This document shows positions 44,630 through 53,326 of a stretch of DNA of 53,326 nt, piece after piece. The number at the start of each line of letters is the position of its first letter. The stretch's first letter is position 1. A model generated the notes under the pieces. It searched no databases. It saw only the letters and a program-made list of their open reading frames with translations, and was not told where the DNA came from. The translations under genes and the position numbers were made by a program. The stretch is from Chlorokybus atmophyticus. Taxonomy: Eukaryota; Streptophyta; Chlorokybophyceae; Chlorokybales; Chlorokybaceae. The stretch is from NCBI GenBank assembly GCA_009103225.1, contig RHPI01001037.1:342028-395353 (forward strand). Reading direction: 5' to 3'.

Positions 44630-46430
44630 TCATGGTGGTTGGTAGACACGGGGGGGCCTCGGTGCTGGAGGTTCCGGCGCCGATTGTGGTGGCGGCGCAG
44701 ATGGATGCTGCCTCTGCGAAGACGGAATCATGCCCGCGGGTGTACCCAATGGCTGTGGAGGAAACCCCGGAGGACGCGGCGCTTGTGGGCCTGCCTCGCG
44801 TTCAGCTTGCTCCGCGGCGTACGTCCATCGGCCAGCATGAGCCGCTTCTCTAACCAACGTCCCTTCCCACGTGGCCGTGGGCTCGGTGTCCGTGTCGGTC
44901 CAATGATGATATTGAGGCATGGGCTGCATGTGTACGGCGCGTAGTAGCTGTCGCCGCATGTCGTGAGTGATGGTGGGGACTTGCAAGATCCCTGCCATGT
45001 AGGCATCCCACCTTCCTTGTACCACTCCCACATTGAGCATAGTCATGGCTCGCGCGCGTAGGGTGCGCTGGAGGTCAGTCTGCTGTGCGTGTAGCTCATG
45101 AGCAATGGCGATGCGCCGCCGTTGTCGTGCGGCTTCCACCCCTGGCAGCCGCAGCATTGCCTCTTGCACTCCCTCCAACGTGTCCGGGGCTGTGGTGGCA
45201 GCCTCGTCGTATGCTTGTCGCAGCGAACGAACAAATGCCCCCAACCATGATGCGCGGTTGTCAAAGGCAAACAGAGGGACAGCAGGGTGATTGGCAACGA
45301 GCCATGTCACGAGACGGGCTCGAGCGGCGTTGCCCTCTCGCATCCCCATCATCTGTCTTAATGTGTTGCCCTCAGGCCTGTGCAACATGACTGCTTGCCG
45401 GATGAGTGCGGTACGGAGTTGTTGCTCCCCCACCATACCAGCTCCTCCTCGTTGTGCGGTATTCCCTTGCGGGGTGAGGTACCCTCGCCCTGCATCGCGT
45501 TGATCCTTAGGCATGTCTTCGACCAAAGGAGGCAGCAGCGGGGCGATTACCCCCCTCAATTGTTGCGCCAACGCCCTCGCTTGGTCTGCAACAGTTGCTT
45601 GTCTTGGCTGTTTGTTCGATGGCGACTGCCGTGGAGTACCCTGTGGTCAGCGCCGTGGAGGCGCTGGCAACATTTGCCGGAGCTACGGTTGGTACGATAA
45701 CGGCGTGTGCTGCTTCGTACGCCTGTCGGCGCGCGTTCACTTGGGCAGCTTGGTCCACCTGATAACGATGTGCCTGTTCGAGGGCAGAGAACCGCTCTTG
45801 ACGGCTGCTTGGAGTGAGCCCTCGGAGAGCGGGATCAGTGCCCAGCGCGATGTCCGACATGGTGACCACGAGGTCTTGTATTTTGTGGCGCTGGAGTCCG
45901 AGTGGGTCCAGTGGTGAGGGTTCGAAGTCGATTTGTTGAGCGGGCATGAGTTGGTGCATTGGACTGGGTGCGCCTTGCAATCATGCGTGTAATGCCAAGA
46001 ACAACTGAATGGCCAGCTCTAATACTGCAGGTCGCCGGTAGGTGACCCCGAAGAGATGATCCCTCATCTGTGGTGCAGTGCCGGCGAGGATTTCATCCTC
46101 CAGCTGCTGTTGTGTGGGTTCCGGCAGCGTATGGTACTCTAGAGGTGGTAGGGGCAAGATGCGATCATCGCGTGCCACGCGCGTGGTGCGTTGCCCCCCT
46201 GGTTCGTACGCAATGGTGGTGGGCTCCACGTGGCGTAGAACCGACGCCTAGGCGCGTTCTGCTTGTGGTCCACGTGGCACTTGCTGTGTGACGTCAAGTG
46301 CTGGTGGCGGTGCCGTTCGAATCTCAGGAACTGGTGCAGTGGGTGTGGCAGCACTACTTAAGGCGACGATGGTGGCACCGGCAGCAGTCGTTGTTACTGA
46401 GGTGGCGGCTGTGAGGGTGGCAGCAGTTGC
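44630..46430 (-). pseudogene. Long unassigned Gag-Pol segment between zinc knuckles and protease
   Basis: About 580 codons of coherent coding sequence in two frames, interrupted by TAG 46248-46250, TGA 45981-45983 and a frame change near 45620. The first half is Pro-rich, followed by helices (ALEQAHRYQVDQAAQVNARR). The second half is mostly helical (LRQMMGMREGNAARARLVTW; GVEAARQRRRIAIAHELHAQ; RWDAYMAGILQVPTITHDM) and ends in a Pro/Gln-rich linker. I recognise no family. Its position after a gag with zinc knuckles is unusual: it could be a second capsid-like domain or an element-specific accessory part. Confidence 0.6.
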
Positions 46431-47250
46431 GATGTGGTCGCGTCAATGGAGGCAGGAGTGGTGGATTCACCATCCACGAACCCAACGACCATGGTTGTTG
46501 CGGCGTGGGTGCTTTCCATCACCGGGGACAGCGTGGTGCCAAGAGTGCTGGCACCTGCTGTCGTGGTCGGTGTGGACGCCGACGGTGTCGTCGACGGCGT
46601 CATCCCAGCAGCGGTTGTGGCTGCCGAGGCAGCACCACTTATGGCGTCCGACGATGCCGCTGTTGACGACGCGCCAGCTTCCCTGCGCGCACGTCTTGAT
46701 GGTTGTACGCGTGACGGCGTGAGAGTGTCCCTATCCCGTTTTGATGCCATCAGTGCCCACCTAGCAGCATAGCAGGCTTGATAGTCCTGCTCCTTGTTCT
46801 CCTCCAGCTGAGCCACGCGCGCCATCAGGGCTGCCACTTGGTCAATAGCTGGTGGATTGGTTGGTGCCTGTACAGCAGCAGCTCCAGCGCGAGGACGTCC
46901 CTCAAGTCCTTTGTGCTGTGGAGGGCGGTTTTTCCCTCTGTAGCCAGCTTCTTCCTTGCGGGCCCCGGCGTTGTTGTTGTTGCTGGGGTTGTGGCCACCA
47001 GCGTTGTTGCCATTGTTGCGACCACCAGCGTTGTTGCTGTTGTTGTAGCCCCCGTTGTCGTTGTTGTTGTGGTGGTGGTGGTGGTGGTGGTTGCCGCGGT
47101 AGCCAACAGCGTTGTTGCCGTTGTTGTAGCCAATAGAGGGCCGCAGCTCAGGGAACTTGAGCCAGCATACTGTCTCCAAGTGTCCCGTCTTGTGGCAGTA
47201 GTCGCACACAAGGCTGCCGTAATCTTCGGTGCACTCTTTTTGGTACCATG
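46394..47250 (-). pseudogene. Gag nucleocapsid part: zinc knuckle, Asn/His repeats, Ala/Thr linker
   Basis: This frame picks up where the first gag frame breaks in an A run near 47235. It carries a canonical CX2CX4HX4C zinc knuckle (CDYCHKTGHLETVC) that binds element RNA. A low-complexity run rich in Asn, Gly and His (seven consecutive His) follows, then a short coiled helix (IDQVAALMARVAQLEENKEQ) and an Ala/Thr/Ser-rich linker. It ends in TAA at 46394-46396, after which a neighbouring frame continues. The first half of another knuckle (CHRCGRHGHG) sits just before the frame change, so the original protein probably had two. Confidence 0.75.
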
Positions 47251-48360
47251 ACCATGTCGACCACACCGGTGGCACAGCACTGGAGCCACAAGGGCAGCAT
47301 GAGCCGATCGTTTATCCTTGTTGTGGATGCCTTGAGGCTCTCGGCTGCGGTCCCGCCGAAGAGGCTCTGCACTTGTGCCTGCCATAGGCCGCGAGGCACT
47401 GCGGTTGGTGTCCAGCACCGCTTTCTCATACACTGCGCGCTTATGGATGGCTTGTGCAGTCTCGAAAGCTTCCTTGAGGGTGTAGCCGAGGGGCCTGCTG
47501 TAGTTCAGCGTCAGGCGCGTTGACTCACTCAGGGTGGGATCCAACTCGGCCACATACACCACTGCTGCCGCCTCCTCGCTGACGATCTTGTGATCAGTGT
47601 CTTTAAGCAACCCTTCCAACCGTGAATACAGTCGGTGAGGGTCTTCGTTGGGCTTCCGTCGAAAACGCCTCAACTCCTCCACCTTGTTGTTGGTTTGAGG
47701 TGGGAAGGTGCGCCGGAGTGCGGCGTAGAGGTCCTTCAATGGGGAGTCCGACATGGCCGCGCCCACCGTGAGCGCGGGTGCACGCAATGCCACTGAGCCG
47801 AGGGTGAAAACACTGCCTCCTGCTGGGGCACGCGAGTTCGGTGTTGGTAGCAGGGGCGTACCCATCTCCAATGCTGCAGCTTGCTGCTCCTCTTGTTGCT
47901 CCCTAATGATGGCAGCGGTGCGATTGAGTATCCTGATCCGGCGCTCGGCCTTCTTGCTTTCGATCTCTGCAGGAGTCAATGAGGCCACTACCACCTCAAC
48001 TTCTTCATTCTCTGCCTTCTCCATGGCTGCCGCTAGAGTGAGATTCGTGACTGAGGCTGGCGGGGCCGCTGCTGCAGGGACAGTAACCGATGGGCTATGC
48101 AGTAACGTGGAGGATATTGTGCTGGCCAATTCGCCATAGCCATCAATCTTGTGCAACTCAGCGACGGACTTCCACACATTATGTGCTTCGTGATCAAGGT
48201 ATTGAGCGGACACATGAAACGATACCTCATCTGTCCAGTCCTTGCTCTTGAGGGCTTGCTGCCGCATCTTGGAGTGGAACTTGATGATGAACTCATCAAG
48301 TGAGGTGGTGCCAGGGCGTCCGGAGAAGCGTAGGGAGTTGGTTGAGCCGGAAGGCTCCAT
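47224..48360 (-). CDS. Gag capsid domain of the retrotransposon
   Basis: The structural protein that would package element RNA. It starts at ATG 48360 (MEPSGSTNSLRFSGRPGTTS) and runs in one frame for about 375 codons to the frame change in an A run near 47235. The N-terminal helical part (LDEFIIKFHSKMRQQALKSK) has the typical Ty3-type capsid pattern. A charged coiled segment follows (AEIESKKAERRIRILNRTAA). A second capsid-like stretch comes next (LYAALRRTFPPQTNNKVEEL; DPHRLYSRLEGLLKDTDHKI). The frame then reaches basic sequence and the first zinc-knuckle half (CHRCGRHGHG). Downstream of that point this frame is a low-complexity shadow. Confidence 0.82.
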
Positions 48361-48769
48361 CTCCTCGTCGTTACTGTCCGACGGTGGTGGAGATGCTCGT
48401 TGTCGAGGATTGGAGTGAGGGGAGGTGAAGCCGGAGACGGGGCGTGAGCCTCTGCTGCTACGGTAATCGCTCCCTTCACTTGCGCGCTCGTAGGTAAGGT
48501 TGGAGGTTGGGCTCCAGCTGTTGAGGTTCCCTTCTTCTATTGGCGAGAAAGGGGTGGGCCTGCTAATACAGCTGATGCGATGGTGAAAGTGGATGAAGGG
48601 TAGAGTGTTTGTGCTCTACAATGGGATCTCCAGTGCTGCTAGCACCCACCACACTAGCGCTTGTGCGCGCTATGCGATGACGGTGACAACAATGCACTGC
48701 GATGTGTACAACTACAGATTGCGATGCTGATGTGCAGCCTGCAGCTTCACTCACTTGAGCAAAGAGGGT

Positions 48770-49070
48770 GACACTGTAAGTCAACAAGCCACTACTATAG
48801 GTAGCGCTGTTTACACAGTTCTTTGCATGAGTGGAAGAGAAATTACACTGTTAAGTGAGGTGAATGAGCAAGCAACACGTGGATGCTATGCCCTGACTGA
48901 TGCCCAAGAGCACCCCGCGACCAAGTACACCAAGCTCACAACAAGGACAAACACAGTGCACAAGAACATGCACAGGCTCTCACACGGTGAGGGGATTCTG
49001 GGGAACCGGGACGGCGTGTTTCGTAGTTCAAGTCGCTTCATAAGCTCTTAGCTTTCTCACTTACAGTGTC
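48770..49070. repeat. Candidate LTR: 301-bp segment with 12-bp inverted ends
   Basis: GACACTGTAAGT at 48770-48781 and its exact reverse complement ACTTACAGTGTC at 49059-49070 bound a 301-base segment just upstream of gag. Inverted ends and this size and position fit a 5' LTR. I found no second copy near the 3' end of the element by eye, so it could also be a small unrelated insertion. A primer-binding site matching a tRNA end was not recognised. Confidence 0.4.
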
Positions 49071-49869
49071 GCCAGCTGATCCGGTGAACACTGTGCCTAC
49101 TTATACAAGTCAACTCATGACTATTCAGAACATAAGCTAACGGTCATATCAAGGCTATTTCCACAGAAAATCCCCACTCGATATAGAACCCAACTTATAA
49201 CTGAACTCACAACTGACCAGCTACGCGAGGTGCCTATGTAGGCTATGGTCATGAGCTACTCTAGAGACATGACCTAGCTACTGGTCAGTGACGCGTGCGG
49301 GTTGCCATGCTGGTAAGCCGGGCGAGGGTCTCGCTGTAGGCATGCCAGATGACGACTGGCATGCCCGGGCGATAGGCATGACAAATCTCTTGAATGCAGG
49401 ATTTAAGTAATAACCCGTCACCCTCATGATTGGGCGACGTGTAATTCAGCCTTATGATTGATTGGCGACACATATTGACCTGATCAATGGGTTGGTTGTG
49501 TGTGATATGCATGCCTGAAAGCTTGCCATAAAGGCTTTCGTGCGGCAATTGTGCCGTGTGCATATTCATAAAAAGGGCGAAGCAAACCAGTCAGTACATG
49601 TGAGCAAGGATGGAGGGTGGGATACATATGTGCTGCAAGTACATCGTTTCAACGTCTGTAAATCAACATAAGAAGACAACAAGGCACTTCAAAAGACAAT
49701 TCCGTTTACGCAAAGTTCAACATTGTGCAATAAAGCTATGTGATGTCTGATACTTTTGAAAACTCTAAAACACATGCAAACACAATGATGTACATATGAA
49801 TTACTGTAATGAGCCTGTTGGGGGAGCCACTAGGGTAGGCAACGGCGGCTCACACATGCATGCCATGGC

Positions 49870-49902
49870 AAGCTTGCTGTGCTGGTCTAGCATAGCAAGC
49901 TT
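49870..49902. repeat. 14-bp hairpin
   Basis: The arm at 49870-49883 pairs with 49889-49902 with one mismatch around a 5-base loop; both arms contain AAGCTT. It lies in the GC-richer patch inside the AT-rich region. Confidence 0.75.
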
Positions 49903-50041
49903 CATCAGATAACTTATGGTAGCAGGGGGCGCAATGCGTTATGATCTCTATAACGGTGTGCTACCTCCATAGAGGTTCCCCGCCCTTACTTAGGATTAAA
50001 TAAGGGTCCCTACGGAATTATACAGCCTATTAAGCCATATT

Positions 50042-50126
50042 AGGGCCGTTAACCTATGTTAAGGCCCTCATGTAGTGTTACTTATCTGTAACACTGATAT
50101 CGACATGAGACATGAGTCTCATGTCG
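50042..50126. repeat. Cluster of short hairpins
   Basis: Two perfect stems follow each other closely. AGTGTTAC/GTAACACT at 50074-50081 and 50088-50095 has a 6-base loop. CGACATGAGA/TCTCATGTCG at 50101-50110 and 50117-50126 also has a 6-base loop. A third, AGGGCC/GGCCCT, spans about 50042-50067. The group could be an end of a small transposable element or a structured RNA. Confidence 0.7.
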
Positions 50127-51057
50127 AACTCAGCCCCATGGCGACGCTGCTAACACAGCGACCGCAATAGACAGGGGATCTTCTGCTTCGGCAGTTGCCC
50201 AAAGCGGCGGCGGCGTGGGCGGCGTGGCTGGTGGTGGTGTTGGGGTAGGGGATTTAAGGGAGGAGGGAGCACCCCCTCTCCTTACAGTCTCCCTGCCACC
50301 ATAGGCTGCATATATCACCAAGCAACATGATGATATGGAAGTATGTCGTGTCACCTCCTAGGTACAGATGGCCGGGTTAAAGGCTAGAGCGCAAACATGT
50401 GCGTAACAAGATGCTAACTTGCATCGCTTCTGTGGAGCAAGCTGTTGCCATCATTGAAGATACCCTCACTATCGGTCATGGCGGCCAACGAGGTTTGGTA
50501 CGACAATACCTGTCACCGTCCGCACAGCCACTGCACATTTGTCACCTCCCGGATACATGACATACTTAAATATCACCGGGCAATTGATCATGGCAGGGGG
50601 TAAAAAGCGCATTGAAAATTGCTTTACCAGATTGGTAAAACAAGAATTCTCAACATTATATAGAGCCCATCTAAAAACCCATTTTTGATGAGGATGACAG
50701 GTGTAGCTTAAATCTGTCATGCATAAAACGAATGAACATAGTCATGTCCGCTAGTGACCCTCATCGATATCAATGTGCTCCGAGGCATGCATTTTTTTTC
50801 TCAATTCTCAATACACTGTTTGCAATCGCGCGGTTATGAGAAAAAACGGCATTCCCATTGAGTTAACGCAATACATGACAATGAAAGTTCGGTCGTACAT
50901 TGCATTAAGCATACGTTTAACAATGCGTGCATATTTTTAACGTACTCTTAGCAAAACACACTTAGCGTTTAAATAAGCCTCCATGCTATTACGTTGTTAG
51001 CCACGGCATACTACACAAATTGATAACCGTACCTTATGAATATATTAATGCTCAACT

Positions 51058-51094
51058 TGCATGTGCATGTGCATGTGCATGTGCATGTGCATAT
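51058..51094. repeat. (TGCATG)n hexamer microsatellite
   Basis: Six TGCATG units in a row, the last one altered, in the AT-rich region. The unit is part of the TGCATGCA palindrome that recurs through this window. Confidence 0.9.
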
Positions 51095-52788
51095 GTCATT
51101 ACCATTCATGATCCGCTCTGATGATATTAAATTTCACCTTAAACCATTCTATTTTGCAATAAAATCAGAATAACAACAACTTATCAACAAGCCTCTTATT
51201 GCATTGCTCTTGAGCAAATATTATTACATTGGAAAAACGCATGGAAGTTTGCAAGCATTGGTTCAACTTGCCAGAGAAATAATCATTTACTAAAAATGAC
51301 ATGTGTAGTCTCAATTCGGAGTTTACAATTGGTGGCAAGCGCGTCGCACAATTCAATGAGTTGACTGTATTGAAACCAAGAAGGATATTGACACTTATCC
51401 GTCAATCTTCTATGCGGATGATCGTTCCTCCAATTTGCAAGTTGAGCCAATGCTTAAAAGCTTCCATGCGTGTGCATCTTTGCATTGCCTAAATGAGTCA
51501 AATGCTGTTTCAAGTTGTGCGTCAACATGCTTTGTGCTGCGTGGCATTAAACGCCCGTAACATTCAGTGCGTGAACATCTTGTGTTAAACCGAGACCTGA
51601 CGCTATCGGTCTAACATAGCCTGCATTGTTTAAAATCTTTTTAAATTCGACTTGTACTTAAAAACTCGCTAAATAATGTAATATCCCCTTGGATTCATAT
51701 ATCTGTAAGATGTATTTATATTCTTCATACCTTTCACGTAATGGGTTGATTTCAAGGTCATGACTTTAAGTCATGAAGTTTTATCATAAAGTTTATAATT
51801 ATACGCACGTTGAATGTGATATTTATTAATGTGGCAACAGTAGAGTGCGTCAGGATGTGCCCGCATAAGTACGCACACGTGCGTATGCATGATGTTGAAT
51901 AGAGCGCGAGCACATGCATATCTTTTATACATGCATACGTATGCATTTAGTCCCCACGCATACGATATTCATACACCCCTATTATACCCACATTGAATGT
52001 TAATGTAGTGCAGTGACCAGACTGCACCCCTTGATAAACACGCGTATATATGCGTATATATAATCGCGCATACATGGGTGCAATCCGGCATGATATTGGC
52101 CTAACCCCAATCCCAGAAGGCATAATCCCTTACGTCCAAATCTCGATGAGTTCCGCTGGTATACATGCAAAGAATGCCGTTGCTGGTGGCGATGACTTAT
52201 CTAATCACCGCCATTGTCAACGTCACGGCCGTCCTTGCCATCATAACTTCTAACTCTATCTCCTTGCATGCTTTTGCTGATTGTTTAACATGATCATCTC
52301 GGCTGTCGTATTATGTTGTTTGGCTAGGTATGTACCAAGCCCATGCACATGCTAACCAGCCCCGTAAACTTATGCACATGTTGCTGCTAATTGCCGTTAC
52401 GCGAGTGCTTTGCTGTGTATTTTGTGATGTTGCTTCGTGACCCCTCAATTCTACCATACGCCTGCAGCCTCAATCCCTAGAAGTGGTGGCAGCCTACATG
52501 ATGCCTGGCCCTATTGTGCAATTATCATACGCCTAAAGCCATCCCATATCATGCTATGTTCTGCCACATGTAAAAAGCTTGCATGCAGCCTCACGTGACC
52601 TGGCATTGGGCATGCATTATGCAGCTGGGTGCCGCGAACGTTAGCTCCACCCACACAGCGACATGATCCCGAACTCAGCCGACGTGGCGCTCGCAACACA
52701 GACTCTCTGCTGCTGCGGCGGCGGCGGTGGCGGCGTTTTTCAAGTGCACAGCTGAGGGTAGCGGAGGATTGGACAGTTCTGTTTAGTC

Positions 52789-53326
52789 ATGGCGCTGTCG
52801 TCGGGACAGAAGCCACTGTACGCCGTCGTGGGTGCCGGCGGCAAGACTGGCTCTCTCTGCGTGCAGGAGGCGCTCAGGCATGGTATGGACACTGGCAGGT
52901 CACTGCATGGAATAGTAACGTACTTGTCTTTACTGTGTGTCTTTGTGCTCATATACCTGAGGCTTTTGTCGTCCTCAAGCAGCAATCACCTTCCGCTTGT
53001 AGGGTACAGGGCAAGGGCGGTGGTGAGGGACCCGAGCAAGTATGCTGGCAAGTTCGAGCCGGATGCTGAGGTAAACCCGCTAAGTTGCAACGCACAAAGG
53101 CTAACCAGAACTCTAGTTCCCATTTCTGGACAGTATAATCCCCATTATGGAACTTCACCTATGTGTGGTTGGTGATGCATGTGCATGCAGGTTGTTGCTG
53201 GGGACGTCAAGTCGCCCGCCACACTCAGCCAAGCGCTGGACGGCGCCAAGGGCGTCATCTTTGCTGCTTCCGCCGCCTCATACTTTGACGCCTACAACGT
53301 GGACTACAAGTATGCCCCTCCCCCCC
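52789..53326 (+). CDS. NAD(P)-binding Rossmann-fold (atypical SDR) protein, 5' part only
   Basis: The start of a gene that runs off the window. Exons 52789-52882, 53003-53070 and 53191-53309 join in phase. The first exon encodes the dinucleotide-binding loop YAVVGAGGKTGSLCVQEAL (a GxGGxTG variant of the usual Gly-rich motif). The second encodes RARAVVRDPSKY, whose basic residues would favour NADPH. The third encodes VVAGDVKSPATLSQALDGAK and GVIFAASAAS, the Asp-containing adenine-binding turn and the following strand. This is the pattern of NmrA/Tic62-like atypical short-chain dehydrogenases, which act as reductases or redox sensors. The catalytic half is missing. There is no obvious transit peptide before the fold. 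A donor is predicted at 53310. Confidence 0.82.

Larger units (their letters stand above)
39338..49070 (-). mobile_element. Ty3/Gypsy retrotransposon with DNA methyltransferase and PHD finger
   Basis: A leftward LTR-type element of about 9-10 kb. In order from its 5' side it carries: gag with zinc knuckles, a long unassigned segment, a retropepsin-like protease, a C5-cytosine methyltransferase, reverse transcriptase, RNase H, a DDE integrase with an SH3-like tail, and a PHD finger. RT before integrase places it in Ty3/Gypsy. The copy is damaged: in-frame stops lie at 46248-46250, 45981-45983, 44630-44632, 44090-44092 and 43289-43291. Frame changes lie near 47235, 46420, 45620, 42780 and 39745. 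A pair of long terminal repeats could not be confirmed by eye; candidate end features are listed separately. A G-rich tract on the sense strand (39353-39359), followed by TGGCTTG, could be the polypurine tract and start of a 3' LTR. Host DNA on both sides is AT-rich. Confidence 0.9.
49071..52788. other. AT-rich gene-free region with hairpins and microsatellites
   Basis: About 3.7 kb with no gene that I can support. Composition is AT-rich from about 49100, interrupted by a more GC-rich patch at 49800-50350 that contains several hairpins. Short open frames have no family and no splice context. The last ~150 bases are GC-rich again and lead into the Rossmann-fold gene, so they probably contain its promoter. 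Confidence 0.5.

Noticed and set aside
43289-46250. TGA or TAG recoded as sense codons in this organism
   Set aside because: Host genes in the window end normally in TGA (transporter, TRAPPC5, BTB), TAG (DUF1295, BAR, C-T-F, coiled-coil) and TAA (AGPase, SYP61), so the stops in the element are real stops or element-specific events.
46825-47223. Thr-rich continuation of the first gag frame
   Set aside because: It is the shadow of the Asn/His repeat in the true frame; the zinc knuckle and coherent downstream sequence are in the other frame.
47224-47245. Canonical -1 slippery heptamer at the gag frame change
   Set aside because: The sequence around the A run is ACC-AAA-AAG; the base before the run is C, so it does not fit the X-XXY-Y pattern, and no pseudoknot was obvious. 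A homopolymer indel is simpler.
39338-48793. 15-bp direct repeat as the LTR pair
   Set aside because: Similarity stops after 15 bases on both sides; LTRs of an element with intact RT-IN should match over hundreds of bases. Kept only as a lead.

Overview
The window is nuclear DNA of a green (starch-making, probably flagellate) eukaryote. It has many short exons with GT-AG introns, tightly packed genes on both strands and many microsatellites. It carries a complete plastid ADP-glucose pyrophosphorylase small-subunit gene, a plant-type Qc-SNARE of the SYP61/syntaxin-6 group and a TRAPP subunit. It also carries a repeat protein of a kind I would associate with cilia. I cannot name the species. 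TAA, TAG and TGA all act as normal stops in the host genes, so the code is standard. I assembled the gene models by hand from splice signals, matching intron phase and family similarity.

Layout: 0.87-4.7 kb (-) AAAP/SLC38-type amino-acid transporter with a long Ala-rich tail; 5.8-6.7 kb (+) DUF1295 steroid-5-alpha-reductase-like membrane protein; 7.3-8.9 kb (-) TRAPPC5/Trs31; 9.55-12.46 kb (+) AGPase small subunit, nine exons; 13.5-13.8 kb (+) relic of a Ty3/Gypsy protease; 15.3-17.6 kb (-) SYP61-like SNARE; 18.2-21.6 kb (+) 14-exon coiled-coil protein; 22.9-24.7+ kb (-) BTB/POZ protein; 25.65-29.36 kb (+) protein with ten C-T-F-x-P motifs; 31.7-32.8 kb (+) membrane protein with a PH-like C-terminus; 34.0-37.5 kb (-) BAR-domain protein with a CRIB-like motif; 39.3-49.1 kb (-) a large Ty3/Gypsy retrotransposon set between AT-rich, gene-free stretches; 52.8 kb to the end (+) the start of a Rossmann-fold (atypical SDR) gene.

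The most unusual item is the retrotransposon. Between protease and reverse transcriptase it encodes a DNMT3/DRM-like C5-cytosine methyltransferase, and after the integrase it encodes a C4HC3 PHD finger. One element therefore has both a possible writer of DNA methylation and a possible reader of histone state. The RT-RNaseH-integrase frame is open for about 1,000 codons. The gag-protease-methyltransferase part is broken by five in-frame stops, several frame changes and an Asp-to-Asn change in the protease active site. The stops and the Asn codon can all be explained by C-to-T or G-to-A transitions. This copy therefore looks decayed, perhaps by deamination of methylated cytosines, although programmed recoding cannot be excluded for some breaks.

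Two introns (intron 1 of the AGPase gene and the first intron of the C-T-F repeat gene) contain very long, nearly perfect hairpins with arms of 32 and 34 bp that no gene explains. Several genes form head-to-head pairs (TRAPPC5/AGPase, SYP61/coiled-coil, BTB/C-T-F) separated by a few hundred bases, so shared promoters are possible.
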